The notes beneath the pieces are model-generated. The model was given only the letters and a program-made list of their open reading frames with translations, had not been told where the DNA came from and did no database searches. Below, one piece after another: positions 51,031 through 60,682 of a stretch of DNA of 64,000 bases (its first letter is position 1; the number at the start of each line of letters is the position of its first letter). Source of the stretch: Chitinophaga filiformis (GTDB lineage: Bacteria > Bacteroidota > Bacteroidia > Chitinophagales > Chitinophagaceae); NCBI RefSeq assembly GCF_023100805.1, contig NZ_CP095855.1, positions 4,381,001 through 4,445,000 on the forward strand. Reading direction: 5' to 3'. Position numbers and translations under genes: made by a program.

Positions 51031-54000
51031 ATGATACTGAAGACCGCTGCGAAAGGTAAGAAAGCATTTGCCATTGCCATGCTCATCTTACTTTATTGTG
51101 ATGCAGTATTGCCCGCATACGCATTTGCTGCGCCGCGGGCGCCCCGGCATTTCAGCCATACTACGGTGAGCAGCACACGAAAAACATTGCCTGCATCTAT
51201 TGTTGCTGCCGATGTGGCCTTAAATGAGCAGACAAGTGAAACACACTATGGCGGCCCCGGACAGCCAGAAAGCCAATCCTTCCATTCAGTGAACGGCGAC
51301 AATATGGTAGATCTGTTCTCCGGCGACTTCTCCTACAAGATCCCCCTGATGGACGTTGGCGGCTATCCGCTGGCGCTTGGTTACAGCAGTGGGATCTCTA
51401 TGGACCAGGAGGCCAGCTGGGTGGGCCTGGGTTGGAACATTAATCCAGGATCCATCACGAGGAATATGCGCGGACTGCCCGACGATTTCAACGGTACGGA
51501 CACCATACAGAAGGCGTCCAATATGAAGGCTAACAAAACGATCGGGGTAACTTCCGGTGCAGATGTGGAAGTTACAGGCCTTAGCAAGTTTGTGGGCTTC
51601 GGCATAGGCGGTAGTATGGGCGTATTGTACAACACTTATAAGGGCTGGGGACTGGAAACAAGCGTGAACGCCAATATCAATGTGGGCTCGCGCAGTATGG
51701 GTACCTTAACCAGCGGCCTGTCTATTACCAACAGCTCGCAGGAAGGAGTCACGCTCGGTACTTCCTTCAGTTATAAGTTTGCCGATCAGAAAGCTTCGCA
51801 GGAAGGCGGCATGAGTGGTAGCGTATCTACCGGGCTTTCCTACAACGCCCGTGAAGGAATGAAAGCGCTGACGTTCTCGGCAGGCCTGCGGCAATATTCT
51901 GCAGATGATAAGAAAAACAGGGAGGTTGCTGAACATGGCAGCACTATGTCGAGCTATATCTCTTTTGCACAGCCGGCCTTTACCCCCACCATGAACATTG
52001 CCTACACCAATACATCATTCAGTTATACAGCGAAGATCGGCTATGAAACAAAAGTGGTGCATCCCAGTTTTTATGTATCAGGATACGTATCCCTCCAGGA
52101 CATTGCGGATGAAGATAAACGCCTGGCATTGCCGGCATATGGATATCTGAACTATCAGAAAGCGAATGGCAACGAGGGCGCCTTACTGGATTATAACCGT
52201 GATAAAGAGATCGCTTACAGGGAGAAACCTGCTGTGCCCAATATAGGCGTTCCTTCCTACACTTACGATGTGTTCTCCATCTCAGGAGAGGGCAATGGTG
52301 GTATGTTTCGCGCTTATCGCGGAGATATAGGATATGTATACGATCATGCCATGAGATCAAAGGATAAATCGTCCAGGCTGAGCACCGATGTGGGTATCGG
52401 CGATCTCGTACACGGTGGTGTTGACCTGAGCCTGACCCGCGCCTATACGCAGGTAGGCCCCTGGGTGGAACAGAATCCCCTGGCTACTACCGTGGCATTC
52501 AGGAAGTCCGACAAGACATTTGAAAGCGCTTACTTCAGGAACCCCGGCGAGAAGACCGGCAATACTAAAGCATTTTATGATGCTATTGGGGGCGATGATG
52601 TGGTGGCTGTAGACCTGCACCAACCAGGAAACAGCAGTCCAACTATTGAGGCTACCAATACACTGAATGCTTATCGCAATAAAAAGCTGGTAGCAAAGAA
52701 AACGCTGACACCTGACAACGTGTATAAAGCAACACGCGACAAACGCAGCCAGGTCATTTCTTACCTTACGGCCAGCGAAGCCAGTGTTGGCGGACTTTCA
52801 AAATATATTGAGAACTATACACCGAACCTGTTCAGCCTGAATAGCTGCAGCGTTGATTTTCCTGATAATGTCAACGGGCAGGGCGTAGGACTGAAAGCAG
52901 AATATTATAAAGGAAAGAAATTCGAAGAGAAAGTACTCGAACGTATAGACCCGGTGGTGAACTACAACAACAAAGGCGAGTTCACCGCTACCGCACCTGC
53001 GGGCGTCAACCTGGACAACAACTTCTCTGTACGCTGGACGGGCCGGCTGAAGGCAGATGTTACAGGGCCTTACCGCATCAGCACCCGCAGTGATGATGGC
53101 GTAAGATTATACCTGAACGATACATTGCTGATAGACCGTTGGAATGATCACGGGGAGAAACAGGATACTGCCTGGGTGAACCTGGTGGCAGGTGAATTAT
53201 ATAATATAAGGACAGAATATTACCAGGCGGGTGGACGTGCAGTAATGAGAATGCTGTGGAAGCCATTAGGCACTACAGAGGTGCCCATTCCCACTTCCAA
53301 CCTCTACCTGATGCCGGATAAAGACACCTTCGTAGTAGGTAATGGTCTCCTCTCGAGAGAGAAACGTGTGAACCAGTTCCGCAAAGCTGACCATATTTCC
53401 GAGATCAGTGTGCTGAATACCGATGGTCGCCGTTATGTATACGGTATTCCCGTGTACAACCTGAAACAAAAAGATGTTACCTTCTCAGTGGCTGCCAGTG
53501 GTGGTAACAGGAACGAAGGAATGGTGAAATATGCCGCAGGTTCCGACAATACACTCGGTAATAATAAAGGCAATGACAATTATTTCAACAGTGAGGAGTT
53601 TCCGGCCTTCGCGCATTCTTTCCTGCTGACAGGTATAGTGTCGGCCGATTATGCTGATGTTACCGGCGACGGTATCTCTGATGATGACCTGGGAACGGCC
53701 GTTAAGTTCAACTATACAAAGATCGCCGGTATTAAGAATCCTTACCAGTGGCGATCACCAGCCAATGACAGTGCCGCCTACAATGAAGGGCAGAGAACTG
53801 ATAACAGGGACGATAAAGGCAGTTATGTAACTGGTGAAAAAGAACTCTGGTACCTGCATTCCATAGAGTCGAAAACAATGATCGCTACCTTCAGGACGAG
53901 CGAACGTGAAGACCTGCCCGCCGTCAACGAGAACGGTGTAAAGCAGTCCGGCCGTGTAGCCCGCAAACTGGATGAGATCAACCTGTATGCGAAAGCAGAT

Positions 54001-56595
54001 TTTCAGAAATATAATACAGGCGCTAAGCCTATTAAGACCGTTCACTTTGAATATACCTATGAATTGTGTCCCGGTGTGAACAGGCCCTTGAACAATAACG
54101 GCAAACTGACACTGAAACGTGTCTGGTTCACTTATAACGGCAACGACAAGGGAAAGAAGAATCCTTATGTCTTTAATTACAATAGCAACAACCCGGTATA
54201 TAATGCTAAGTCGTATGACCGCTGGGGAAATTACAAACCATCTTCGCAGAACCCCGGTTACACATCTTCTAACCAGATCAACAATGCCGAGTATCCCTAT
54301 GCATTGCAGGACAGTGCGCTGGCGGCCGCTAATGCGGCAGCATGGACGCTGGATTCTATCATATTGCCCGGTGGCGGTCGCATGAAGATTGATTATGAGA
54401 GTGATGACTATGCGTATGTACAGAACAAGCGTGCCGCGCAGATGTTCAGGGTGGCCGGCTTTTCCAATAGTGCACCTGCTAATATGAACGATGTAAATCG
54501 CTCGCTGTATGGTCTTACCGACTACCGCTATGTTGCTGTCAAGGTACCAAAGCCGGTCAGCAGCAAACAGGAGATCTATACCAGGTACCTGGAGGGATTG
54601 AATGGCCGCTTATACTTCCGCTTATTCGTACAGGTGCCGGGCGATAAGTTTGGTGGTGGTGGTGAATACGTGCCTTGCTACGCTGTGATCGACGATAATG
54701 AATATGGCTATTTCAACAATGGCAATACGATCTGGATCAAAGTAAAAGCTATCAATGCAAGCGGCGATACAGGCGAGGTAACGAGCATATTCAGTCCGAT
54801 GGCGCAGGCCGCCATTCAATACCTCCGTCTGAACCTGCCTTCTAAAGCCTATCCGGGATCGGATACGGGAGACGACTTCGAATTCTCCGATGCAGTCAAG
54901 ATCCTGCTGTCACAGGCGGATAATATCAATAATACATTCCTCACCTACAACGTGGCTGCCAGGGCAAAAGGATGGATGCGCGACATCGATACATCGCGCA
55001 CCATGGTAAGACTGGATAATCCATTCTATAAGAAATACGGCGGTGGCCTTCGTGTAAAACGTGTTAAAATATACGATAACTGGAATGCCATGACCAAACA
55101 GAAGGAATCTGTATATGGCACTGAATACCAGTACACGACCACGGTTGAAGTGAACAGGACGCCTGTAGAGATCAGCAGTGGTGTGGCCAGTTATGAGCCG
55201 ATGATAGGCAATGAAGAAAACCCCTGGCGTCAGCCATTGGAATATAAACAGCAGGTAGCTGCATTGGCGCCCGTGAATATGGGCTATACCGAAGAGCCTT
55301 TGTGTGAGGCCTTCTTCCCGTCGCCATCGGTTGGTTACCGGAAAGTAAGGGCGCGTTCCATCAATTCAAAGAATGTGCGTTCTGCCAATGGCTTTGAAGA
55401 AACCCGCTTTTTTACCACTTATGATTTCCCGGTATTGACCGATATGACCCTCGCAGCAGATGGCAAAAAACGCTTTAAGCCGGCGCTGGCCAATTTCCTG
55501 CGTATCAACGCAAAACACTTTGTGGCAGTGAGCCAGGGCTTTAAAGTGGAACTGAATGATATGAACGGTAAAATGCGCTCCAAAGGTATGTATGCGGAAA
55601 CGGATGCTGATAACCCGGTATCCTATACAGAAAACTTCTACAGAACAGAAGCACCGGCTGCTGAGTTCAAGCACCTGAGCAGTACCGTTATCACTATCAG
55701 TCCGGACGGTGTTGTGGATACGGCCGCTACAGTGGGAGAAGATGTGGAACTGATGCTGGATATGCGTCACCAGAAGAGTGTGACCAATTCTAACAACTTC
55801 AACGTGAATGGCGATTTCTTCTCATTCAGCCTGCCGCCGGTATTCCTCATCCCTACACTTTGGAACCTTGCACAGAGGGAAGAAGTATTGTTCAAGTCTG
55901 TCGCAGCCACTAAGGTGATCAGCCGTCATGGTTTGCTTGACAGCATTGTAGTCATTGATAAAGGAAGCAGGGTGGTAACCCGCAATATTGCATACGACAA
56001 CGAGACCGGCAATGTGGTACTGACCAGTACCCAGAACCTCTTCGGAGATCCTGTTTATAATTTCAGCTGGCCTTCCGGATGGACCTACGAAGGCATGAGC
56101 GGTGCGTATAAGAACGTGAACGTGGTGCTGGATAATATTTTCATCTCCGGGGGTAAGATCACAAAGGGGCTTGCAGCGAATACGGAAGCTGATTATTTCA
56201 GTAGCGGCGATGTGATACTCGTAGGCTCAAGATTGAAGACGGGAGGCGCGGAATGTACGCCTGATATAGCCACATTCCGTACCAGCAGTGTACTGTATGC
56301 GGTAGATGCCAATGCCGTGAATGGCGGCACGCCTGATATCTATTTCGTGGATGCGGACGGTGTACCCTTCTCAGGCAATGATGTGATGATGAAAGTAGTG
56401 CGTTCCGGCAGGAAGAATATGAGCCTGGCTGTTGGAGATGCGTCCATGCTCAGCAATCCGCTGGTGAAGCAGGGTGATAAATACCAGCTGGTGATAGATG
56501 CCAGCTCGAGAGTGATCAAGGCGAATGCAGTGGAATATAAACAGGACTGGCAGGTGGCCGATAAGAAGAAACAGAAGGCCGTTTGCGCTAATTAA
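51031..56595 (+). CDS. Giant secreted RHS-type protein with PA14 domain
   Basis: An 1854-residue protein. A signal peptide ends near residue 33 (AYAFA-A). The N-terminal block MVDLFSGDFSYKIPLMDVGG, LALGYSSGISMDQEASWVGLGWNINPG is the same family as the N-half protein at 33189. A PA14 domain lies at about residues 611-749 (GLKAEYYKGKKFEEK, STRSDDGVRLYLNDTLLIDRWND), a fold that binds glycans in many surface proteins. The rest is beta-rich with no catalytic motif seen. It is the first gene of the second RHS-type locus; the next gene follows 23 bases later. It probably acts at the cell surface as shell or adhesin for a toxin or gliding-related complex. The role is inferred. Confidence 0.75.
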   Translation: MILKTAAKGKKAFAIAMLILLYCDAVLPAYAFAAPRAPRHFSHTTVSSTRKTLPASIVAADVALNEQTSETHYGGPGQPESQSFHSVNGDNMVDLFSGDFSYKIPLMDVGGYPLALGYSSGISMDQEASWVGLGWNINPGSITRNMRGLPDDFNGTDTIQKASNMKANKTIGVTSGADVEVTGLSKFVGFGIGGSMGVLYNTYKGWGLETSVNANINVGSRSMGTLTSGLSITNSSQEGVTLGTSFSYKFADQKASQEGGMSGSVSTGLSYNAREGMKALTFSAGLRQYSADDKKNREVAEHGSTMSSYISFAQPAFTPTMNIAYTNTSFSYTAKIGYETKVVHPSFYVSGYVSLQDIADEDKRLALPAYGYLNYQKANGNEGALLDYNRDKEIAYREKPAVPNIGVPSYTYDVFSISGEGNGGMFRAYRGDIGYVYDHAMRSKDKSSRLSTDVGIGDLVHGGVDLSLTRAYTQVGPWVEQNPLATTVAFRKSDKTFESAYFRNPGEKTGNTKAFYDAIGGDDVVAVDLHQPGNSSPTIEATNTLNAYRNKKLVAKKTLTPDNVYKATRDKRSQVISYLTASEASVGGLSKYIENYTPNLFSLNSCSVDFPDNVNGQGVGLKAEYYKGKKFEEKVLERIDPVVNYNNKGEFTATAPAGVNLDNNFSVRWTGRLKADVTGPYRISTRSDDGVRLYLNDTLLIDRWNDHGEKQDTAWVNLVAGELYNIRTEYYQAGGRAVMRMLWKPLGTTEVPIPTSNLYLMPDKDTFVVGNGLLSREKRVNQFRKADHISEISVLNTDGRRYVYGIPVYNLKQKDVTFSVAASGGNRNEGMVKYAAGSDNTLGNNKGNDNYFNSEEFPAFAHSFLLTGIVSADYADVTGDGISDDDLGTAVKFNYTKIAGIKNPYQWRSPANDSAAYNEGQRTDNRDDKGSYVTGEKELWYLHSIESKTMIATFRTSEREDLPAVNENGVKQSGRVARKLDEINLYAKADFQKYNTGAKPIKTVHFEYTYELCPGVNRPLNNNGKLTLKRVWFTYNGNDKGKKNPYVFNYNSNNPVYNAKSYDRWGNYKPSSQNPGYTSSNQINNAEYPYALQDSALAAANAAAWTLDSIILPGGGRMKIDYESDDYAYVQNKRAAQMFRVAGFSNSAPANMNDVNRSLYGLTDYRYVAVKVPKPVSSKQEIYTRYLEGLNGRLYFRLFVQVPGDKFGGGGEYVPCYAVIDDNEYGYFNNGNTIWIKVKAINASGDTGEVTSIFSPMAQAAIQYLRLNLPSKAYPGSDTGDDFEFSDAVKILLSQADNINNTFLTYNVAARAKGWMRDIDTSRTMVRLDNPFYKKYGGGLRVKRVKIYDNWNAMTKQKESVYGTEYQYTTTVEVNRTPVEISSGVASYEPMIGNEENPWRQPLEYKQQVAALAPVNMGYTEEPLCEAFFPSPSVGYRKVRARSINSKNVRSANGFEETRFFTTYDFPVLTDMTLAADGKKRFKPALANFLRINAKHFVAVSQGFKVELNDMNGKMRSKGMYAETDADNPVSYTENFYRTEAPAAEFKHLSSTVITISPDGVVDTAATVGEDVELMLDMRHQKSVTNSNNFNVNGDFFSFSLPPVFLIPTLWNLAQREEVLFKSVAATKVISRHGLLDSIVVIDKGSRVVTRNIAYDNETGNVVLTSTQNLFGDPVYNFSWPSGWTYEGMSGAYKNVNVVLDNIFISGGKITKGLAANTEADYFSSGDVILVGSRLKTGGAECTPDIATFRTSSVLYAVDANAVNGGTPDIYFVDADGVPFSGNDVMMKVVRSGRKNMSLAVGDASMLSNPLVKQGDKYQLVIDASSRVIKANAVEYKQDWQVADKKKQKAVCAN

Positions 56596-56618
56596 TTGAC
56601 TACATAAAATCAGATGAT

Positions 56619-57128
56619 ATGTTTATAAAGAGATTACTTGTGCTGTTGATGATACTTGCCGGCGCTTATGGTATGGTGGAAGCACAGGGTGGCAGGCCAC
56701 CGGTGGCTGGTACCTGGGAGGTAGTAAAGATAGAGACCCGCCTGTTCTCGCAGCAGGATCACCGGCTGTTGGAGGAGAAGACTTTGACGAAGGCAGAAGA
56801 GTTTAAAAACCTGACTGGTTTCGTGCCGATGAAGATTGCAGTGGATGGGGACAAGTGTATGATCACCAATGCGTCGGGATTCACCGAAACGGGTAAATAT
56901 AAGATAGAAGAGAAAGGTATCCTGTTGTATCAGAAGGCGCTGCCGCCAATGCCGGAAAATAGGATGCCCGGCATTCCTTCTCCCGAAGCGCCATATCTGC
57001 CCTACCGCTATAAAGTGCAAAGTGGCGGGACCTTGTTGCTGGAACTACCGGGCGCCTCCTTCATGGATAAGGCCAGCAATGTTCCGGTTGTACTGGAATG
57101 TACCTGTTACTATAAAAAGAAACAGTAG
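56619..57128 (+). CDS. Small secreted lipocalin-like protein
   Basis: A 169-residue protein with a clear signal peptide (LLVLLMILAGAYGMVEAQ, cleavage about residue 22). The mature part starts with PPVAGTWEVVKIETRLF, and the FTETGKYKIEEKGILLY and YKVQSGGTLLLELP strands suggest a lipocalin-like or other small beta-barrel of Bacteroidota. The end has a CTCYY motif. It lies between two giant secreted proteins, 23 bases from the first and 27 from the next, so it is part of the same operon. Ligand and role are unknown. Confidence 0.6.
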   Translation: MFIKRLLVLLMILAGAYGMVEAQGGRPPVAGTWEVVKIETRLFSQQDHRLLEEKTLTKAEEFKNLTGFVPMKIAVDGDKCMITNASGFTETGKYKIEEKGILLYQKALPPMPENRMPGIPSPEAPYLPYRYKVQSGGTLLLELPGASFMDKASNVPVVLECTCYYKKKQ

Positions 57129-57155
57129 TTCGTTAACCGCTTTATCGCTATACCA

Positions 57156-60100
57156 ATGATATACAAGATATTCAGGCGTAAATATATTTTTGTTTTACAG
57201 GCATTGCTCTTATTGCTTACCGCCGGTGCCAGTGCGCAGACCTGCCCTGCCTGGGGCCTCAGTGCTGTCACAGAGCCTTCTCTTTGCGCTGCCAGCGGTA
57301 AGATCACCCTGTCTTTTACCGGTACAGGTGCAGGTAATGTAACTGACATGCTGTTCAGCCTTGAACCGCTGACCTCCGGTGGTTACAACGTGTCGCCCAA
57401 TACATCTAACGTATTTGAGAATATTCCCGCAGGCAGTTACCGCGCTTTAGCGAAAGGGATCTGTAACAATGCAGTAGTATCTGCCACAGTAGATGTAACT
57501 GTATCAGGCAACTACATTCCTTTTACAGCGGCAATATCCCAGAACCGTCCGGCATTACATGCCTGTAATACGGGAAGGGCATACGTGTCTATGAAGAACG
57601 GAAGGCTACCTTACCAGATCAATATAACAGGTAAGCCCGCTTCGTATACCGGCCGTACCTCATTTACGGCAACACAGGACATTTATATCGACAGCCTGCA
57701 GCCGGGCACCTACACAGTATCCATTACAGATGCCTGTGGAGCGGCGGCCTCTGTACAGGCTTTGGTGATCGATGAACTTTCCCTGATACCTACAGCCGAT
57801 CTGTACACTGCAATGCCATATGGTGTGCCGAATACCTGTAATAAGTTCGTGATAACAGGGCCCCGCGCATATTCCGGAAGCCCTTTTGTGCAGTACCTGG
57901 CGCCGGGTACGCCGCTGACCTATAGCGTGTCTTTTGACGGCGGACCCAAAACGGCCTATAAGGACCTGGGTGGTAAAGATACTTTCACGCTGGCTGCCGG
58001 ACAGACTTTTAAGGACATGTACACTAAAACGGTCACTTACTACATCAGGACGGCCTGTGGCGATGAAGTGGTATATCCCCGGGTATTCGGGATCCCTTAT
58101 ATGTGGGATTATTACAAGTTGAACTGTGCGACGGATTTCGACGAAACTTATTATGTGGATACCTCGTATTCACATTGTTATCCCATTTATATAAGCTTCA
58201 GGAATAAGACAACCAATGCCGTACGCTATGACACGATAAGGAAAAATGTAGACCGGCAGACCATGTCGCATTTTCCCTTTGGCACCTATCATATAACAGG
58301 TGTTACGAACGATGGTGTGACAATAGCCGATAGAGATGTAGTCATTAACGGCCCGGTATCCAATCCATATTCTGTGATCATTAACCAGAATGGTGGGCTC
58401 TATGGAAATGATGGTGCTGTGATGTTCCTCATTTACAAGTCAACAGGTTACCTCACAGCAGGAACGACCGTCACCCTGACCAGTCCTTCCAATATTCCTT
58501 ATACTGCAACAGTTACGCCCGATTACCAGAGTAACACCTGGGGCGTGTACATGACACAGCATAACCCTGCACGGTATTTTTATCCGGGTAACTACACTTT
58601 CCGGGTAACTGACAGCTGTTTCAGTTATGATCTGCCCGTTACGGTGACCGAAAGAGATGTGTACCGTTTCAACCTGACCTATACAGAAGAGCAAACCTGT
58701 ACCGGCCTTAAGATAAAGCCTACCGGTACGAGCGTTTATCATGATGCGCAGCAACCTGTCTATTTCAGGATCGTGAGAGGGCCGCAAGGCTCCGTAGGAT
58801 ATGACAATTCGATCATCACCACCGGCGATTCCCTTTTATTGCCTTTGGAAGGTACATACAGGATCGCGATGTCTTCATATCCGACCATTGTGGGCGATTT
58901 TTCGCAGGCAAACAGCCCGAATACCAAAGAGATCAACTTCACCTACAAGCCTTTGATCATAGACGTCAATAAATCGCTGGGATGGGTTTGTCCCGGCGCG
59001 CCGGATAATTCTGGTAGTATCGTAGCTGTCGCCGCCGGTGGCAGTAAGGCCGTCACAGGCGTCTTCGCCTACCGCCTGGCTGCTGAAGGAAAAGGTTCCA
59101 CCGGACCTTACTGGGCCAGTAATACCACTGGTAAATTCAGTACGGCTACTTCCGGCGGCGCTTATACACTGATGAAGAACCAGAACTACGACGTACGGGT
59201 GGAAGATGAATGTGGCGCTGCAGCAGTACAGCGATTGAAGATCATCGATTTTGAAACGGCGGAACTGGCTACTTCCGATAAACTTGAGTATTGTATCGGT
59301 GACAGGATCGAGTTTAAGATCATTAACCTGCCAACAACCGCCATCACCTATGCATGGTCAGGCCCTGATAATTTCAGCAGCACTTTACAGAACCCGGTAT
59401 TATCGCCGGTTACACCAAAGAGCGGGGGGAATTATCACGTGATCATCTACTCAGATATCTGCATGAATCCGATCCATGCAGACGTCAATATCACATTGGC
59501 GCCCTACAACCTGACCTGTTACAGCGCCGTGACCGATACAAGTGTAAACCCATATACCTATGGCCTGCTGGGCAACTGGAAGCCACAGCGGAGTTATTCC
59601 TATTACGCGGCAAGAACAGAGAGCAGTACGGCAACGGCCACTAATGTCAGAACAGACGGTACCATCAAAGACTTCGTTGCTTTCTGGAAAAAAGGCAGCA
59701 CTGGCAGATGGCAACCACAATATGACACTACCCGCTGGATATGGAACAATACAGCCACCCTGTATAATAAAAAAGGCTTTGAGCTGGAAAATACAGATCC
59801 CCTGGGAAGATATAACGCTGCTATCTATGGATTTGATGATGCGCTGACCACCGCCGTAGTACAGAACAGTCGTTACCGTGAAGCAGCCTATGAAGGATTT
59901 GAAGACTATAGCTCCGCCGGTGCTGCCTGCGATACTGCCTGCAGCGGGGGACGCAGCTTTGATTTCTCTTCCTATAAAAGCGATCTGGATTCTACACAAC
60001 AGCATACCGGGAAATACAGCCTGCGCATAGCTGCCGGTAAGAGCGCCGGTATCAGCGCGGTGATAGTACCCGATAGTACTGCCGGTTTTAATCTCTCTTT

Positions 60101-60650
60101 CAACAGGAATACCAACAGTTGTGTGAGCGGAGGGCAGGTACTGGGCAGTATCCGTACCAATAAGGATGCTATACTCCCGGTATATTCACCATTTGCCGGT
60201 AAGCAGATCGTGATCAGTGCCTGGGTCAAGGAGGCAAAGGACTGTAAAGGACTTAGCTATACCGGTAACAGGATGGTTATTTCAGCCAAACGGGGATCAA
60301 CATCTTCCGTACTGGTTGCAACGCCAAAGGGCGGCATCATTGACGGATGGCAACGGTATGAACAACCAGTGACGCTGCCTGCAGATGCTACTGAACTGAT
60401 CATATCAGTACAGGCAACCGGTACAGCTACCATATACCTGGACGACCTCCGTATACACCCTTACAATGCCAACATGCGCTCTTTTGTGTACAACTCTGCC
60501 GACCTGCGATTGATGGCGGAACTGGATGAGAACAACTATGCCACCTTCTATGAGTATGATGACGATGGTACACTGATCAGGCTGAAAAGGGAAACAGAAA
60601 GCGGCATTAAGACCGTGAAGGAGACGAGAAGCGCATTGTTAAAAGATTAA
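57156..60650 (+). CDS. Large secreted Ig-like / carbohydrate-binding-like protein with YD tail
   Basis: An 1164-residue protein with a signal peptide ending ASAQ (about residue 28). Several repeats have the SprB/Ig-like form, e.g. QPGTYTVSITDACGAAAS and a late Ig-like domain with YAWSGPDNFSSTLQNPVLSPVT near 735. A jelly-roll carbohydrate-binding-like module covers about residues 905-1110 (YEGFEDYSS, HTGKYSLRIAAG, TATIYLDDLRIHPYN). The last 50 residues, YATFYEYDDDGTLIRLKRET, are YD-repeat-like and link it to RHS proteins. It starts 27 bases after the lipocalin-like gene and ends 32 bases before the next large gene. Likely a surface adhesin or shell component. Confidence 0.7.
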   Translation: MIYKIFRRKYIFVLQALLLLLTAGASAQTCPAWGLSAVTEPSLCAASGKITLSFTGTGAGNVTDMLFSLEPLTSGGYNVSPNTSNVFENIPAGSYRALAKGICNNAVVSATVDVTVSGNYIPFTAAISQNRPALHACNTGRAYVSMKNGRLPYQINITGKPASYTGRTSFTATQDIYIDSLQPGTYTVSITDACGAAASVQALVIDELSLIPTADLYTAMPYGVPNTCNKFVITGPRAYSGSPFVQYLAPGTPLTYSVSFDGGPKTAYKDLGGKDTFTLAAGQTFKDMYTKTVTYYIRTACGDEVVYPRVFGIPYMWDYYKLNCATDFDETYYVDTSYSHCYPIYISFRNKTTNAVRYDTIRKNVDRQTMSHFPFGTYHITGVTNDGVTIADRDVVINGPVSNPYSVIINQNGGLYGNDGAVMFLIYKSTGYLTAGTTVTLTSPSNIPYTATVTPDYQSNTWGVYMTQHNPARYFYPGNYTFRVTDSCFSYDLPVTVTERDVYRFNLTYTEEQTCTGLKIKPTGTSVYHDAQQPVYFRIVRGPQGSVGYDNSIITTGDSLLLPLEGTYRIAMSSYPTIVGDFSQANSPNTKEINFTYKPLIIDVNKSLGWVCPGAPDNSGSIVAVAAGGSKAVTGVFAYRLAAEGKGSTGPYWASNTTGKFSTATSGGAYTLMKNQNYDVRVEDECGAAAVQRLKIIDFETAELATSDKLEYCIGDRIEFKIINLPTTAITYAWSGPDNFSSTLQNPVLSPVTPKSGGNYHVIIYSDICMNPIHADVNITLAPYNLTCYSAVTDTSVNPYTYGLLGNWKPQRSYSYYAARTESSTATATNVRTDGTIKDFVAFWKKGSTGRWQPQYDTTRWIWNNTATLYNKKGFELENTDPLGRYNAAIYGFDDALTTAVVQNSRYREAAYEGFEDYSSAGAACDTACSGGRSFDFSSYKSDLDSTQQHTGKYSLRIAAGKSAGISAVIVPDSTAGFNLSFNRNTNSCVSGGQVLGSIRTNKDAILPVYSPFAGKQIVISAWVKEAKDCKGLSYTGNRMVISAKRGSTSSVLVATPKGGIIDGWQRYEQPVTLPADATELIISVQATGTATIYLDDLRIHPYNANMRSFVYNSADLRLMAELDENNYATFYEYDDDGTLIRLKRETESGIKTVKETRSALLKD

Positions 60651-60682
60651 TTATTCCTGGTACCCCTATTAAATAAGATATT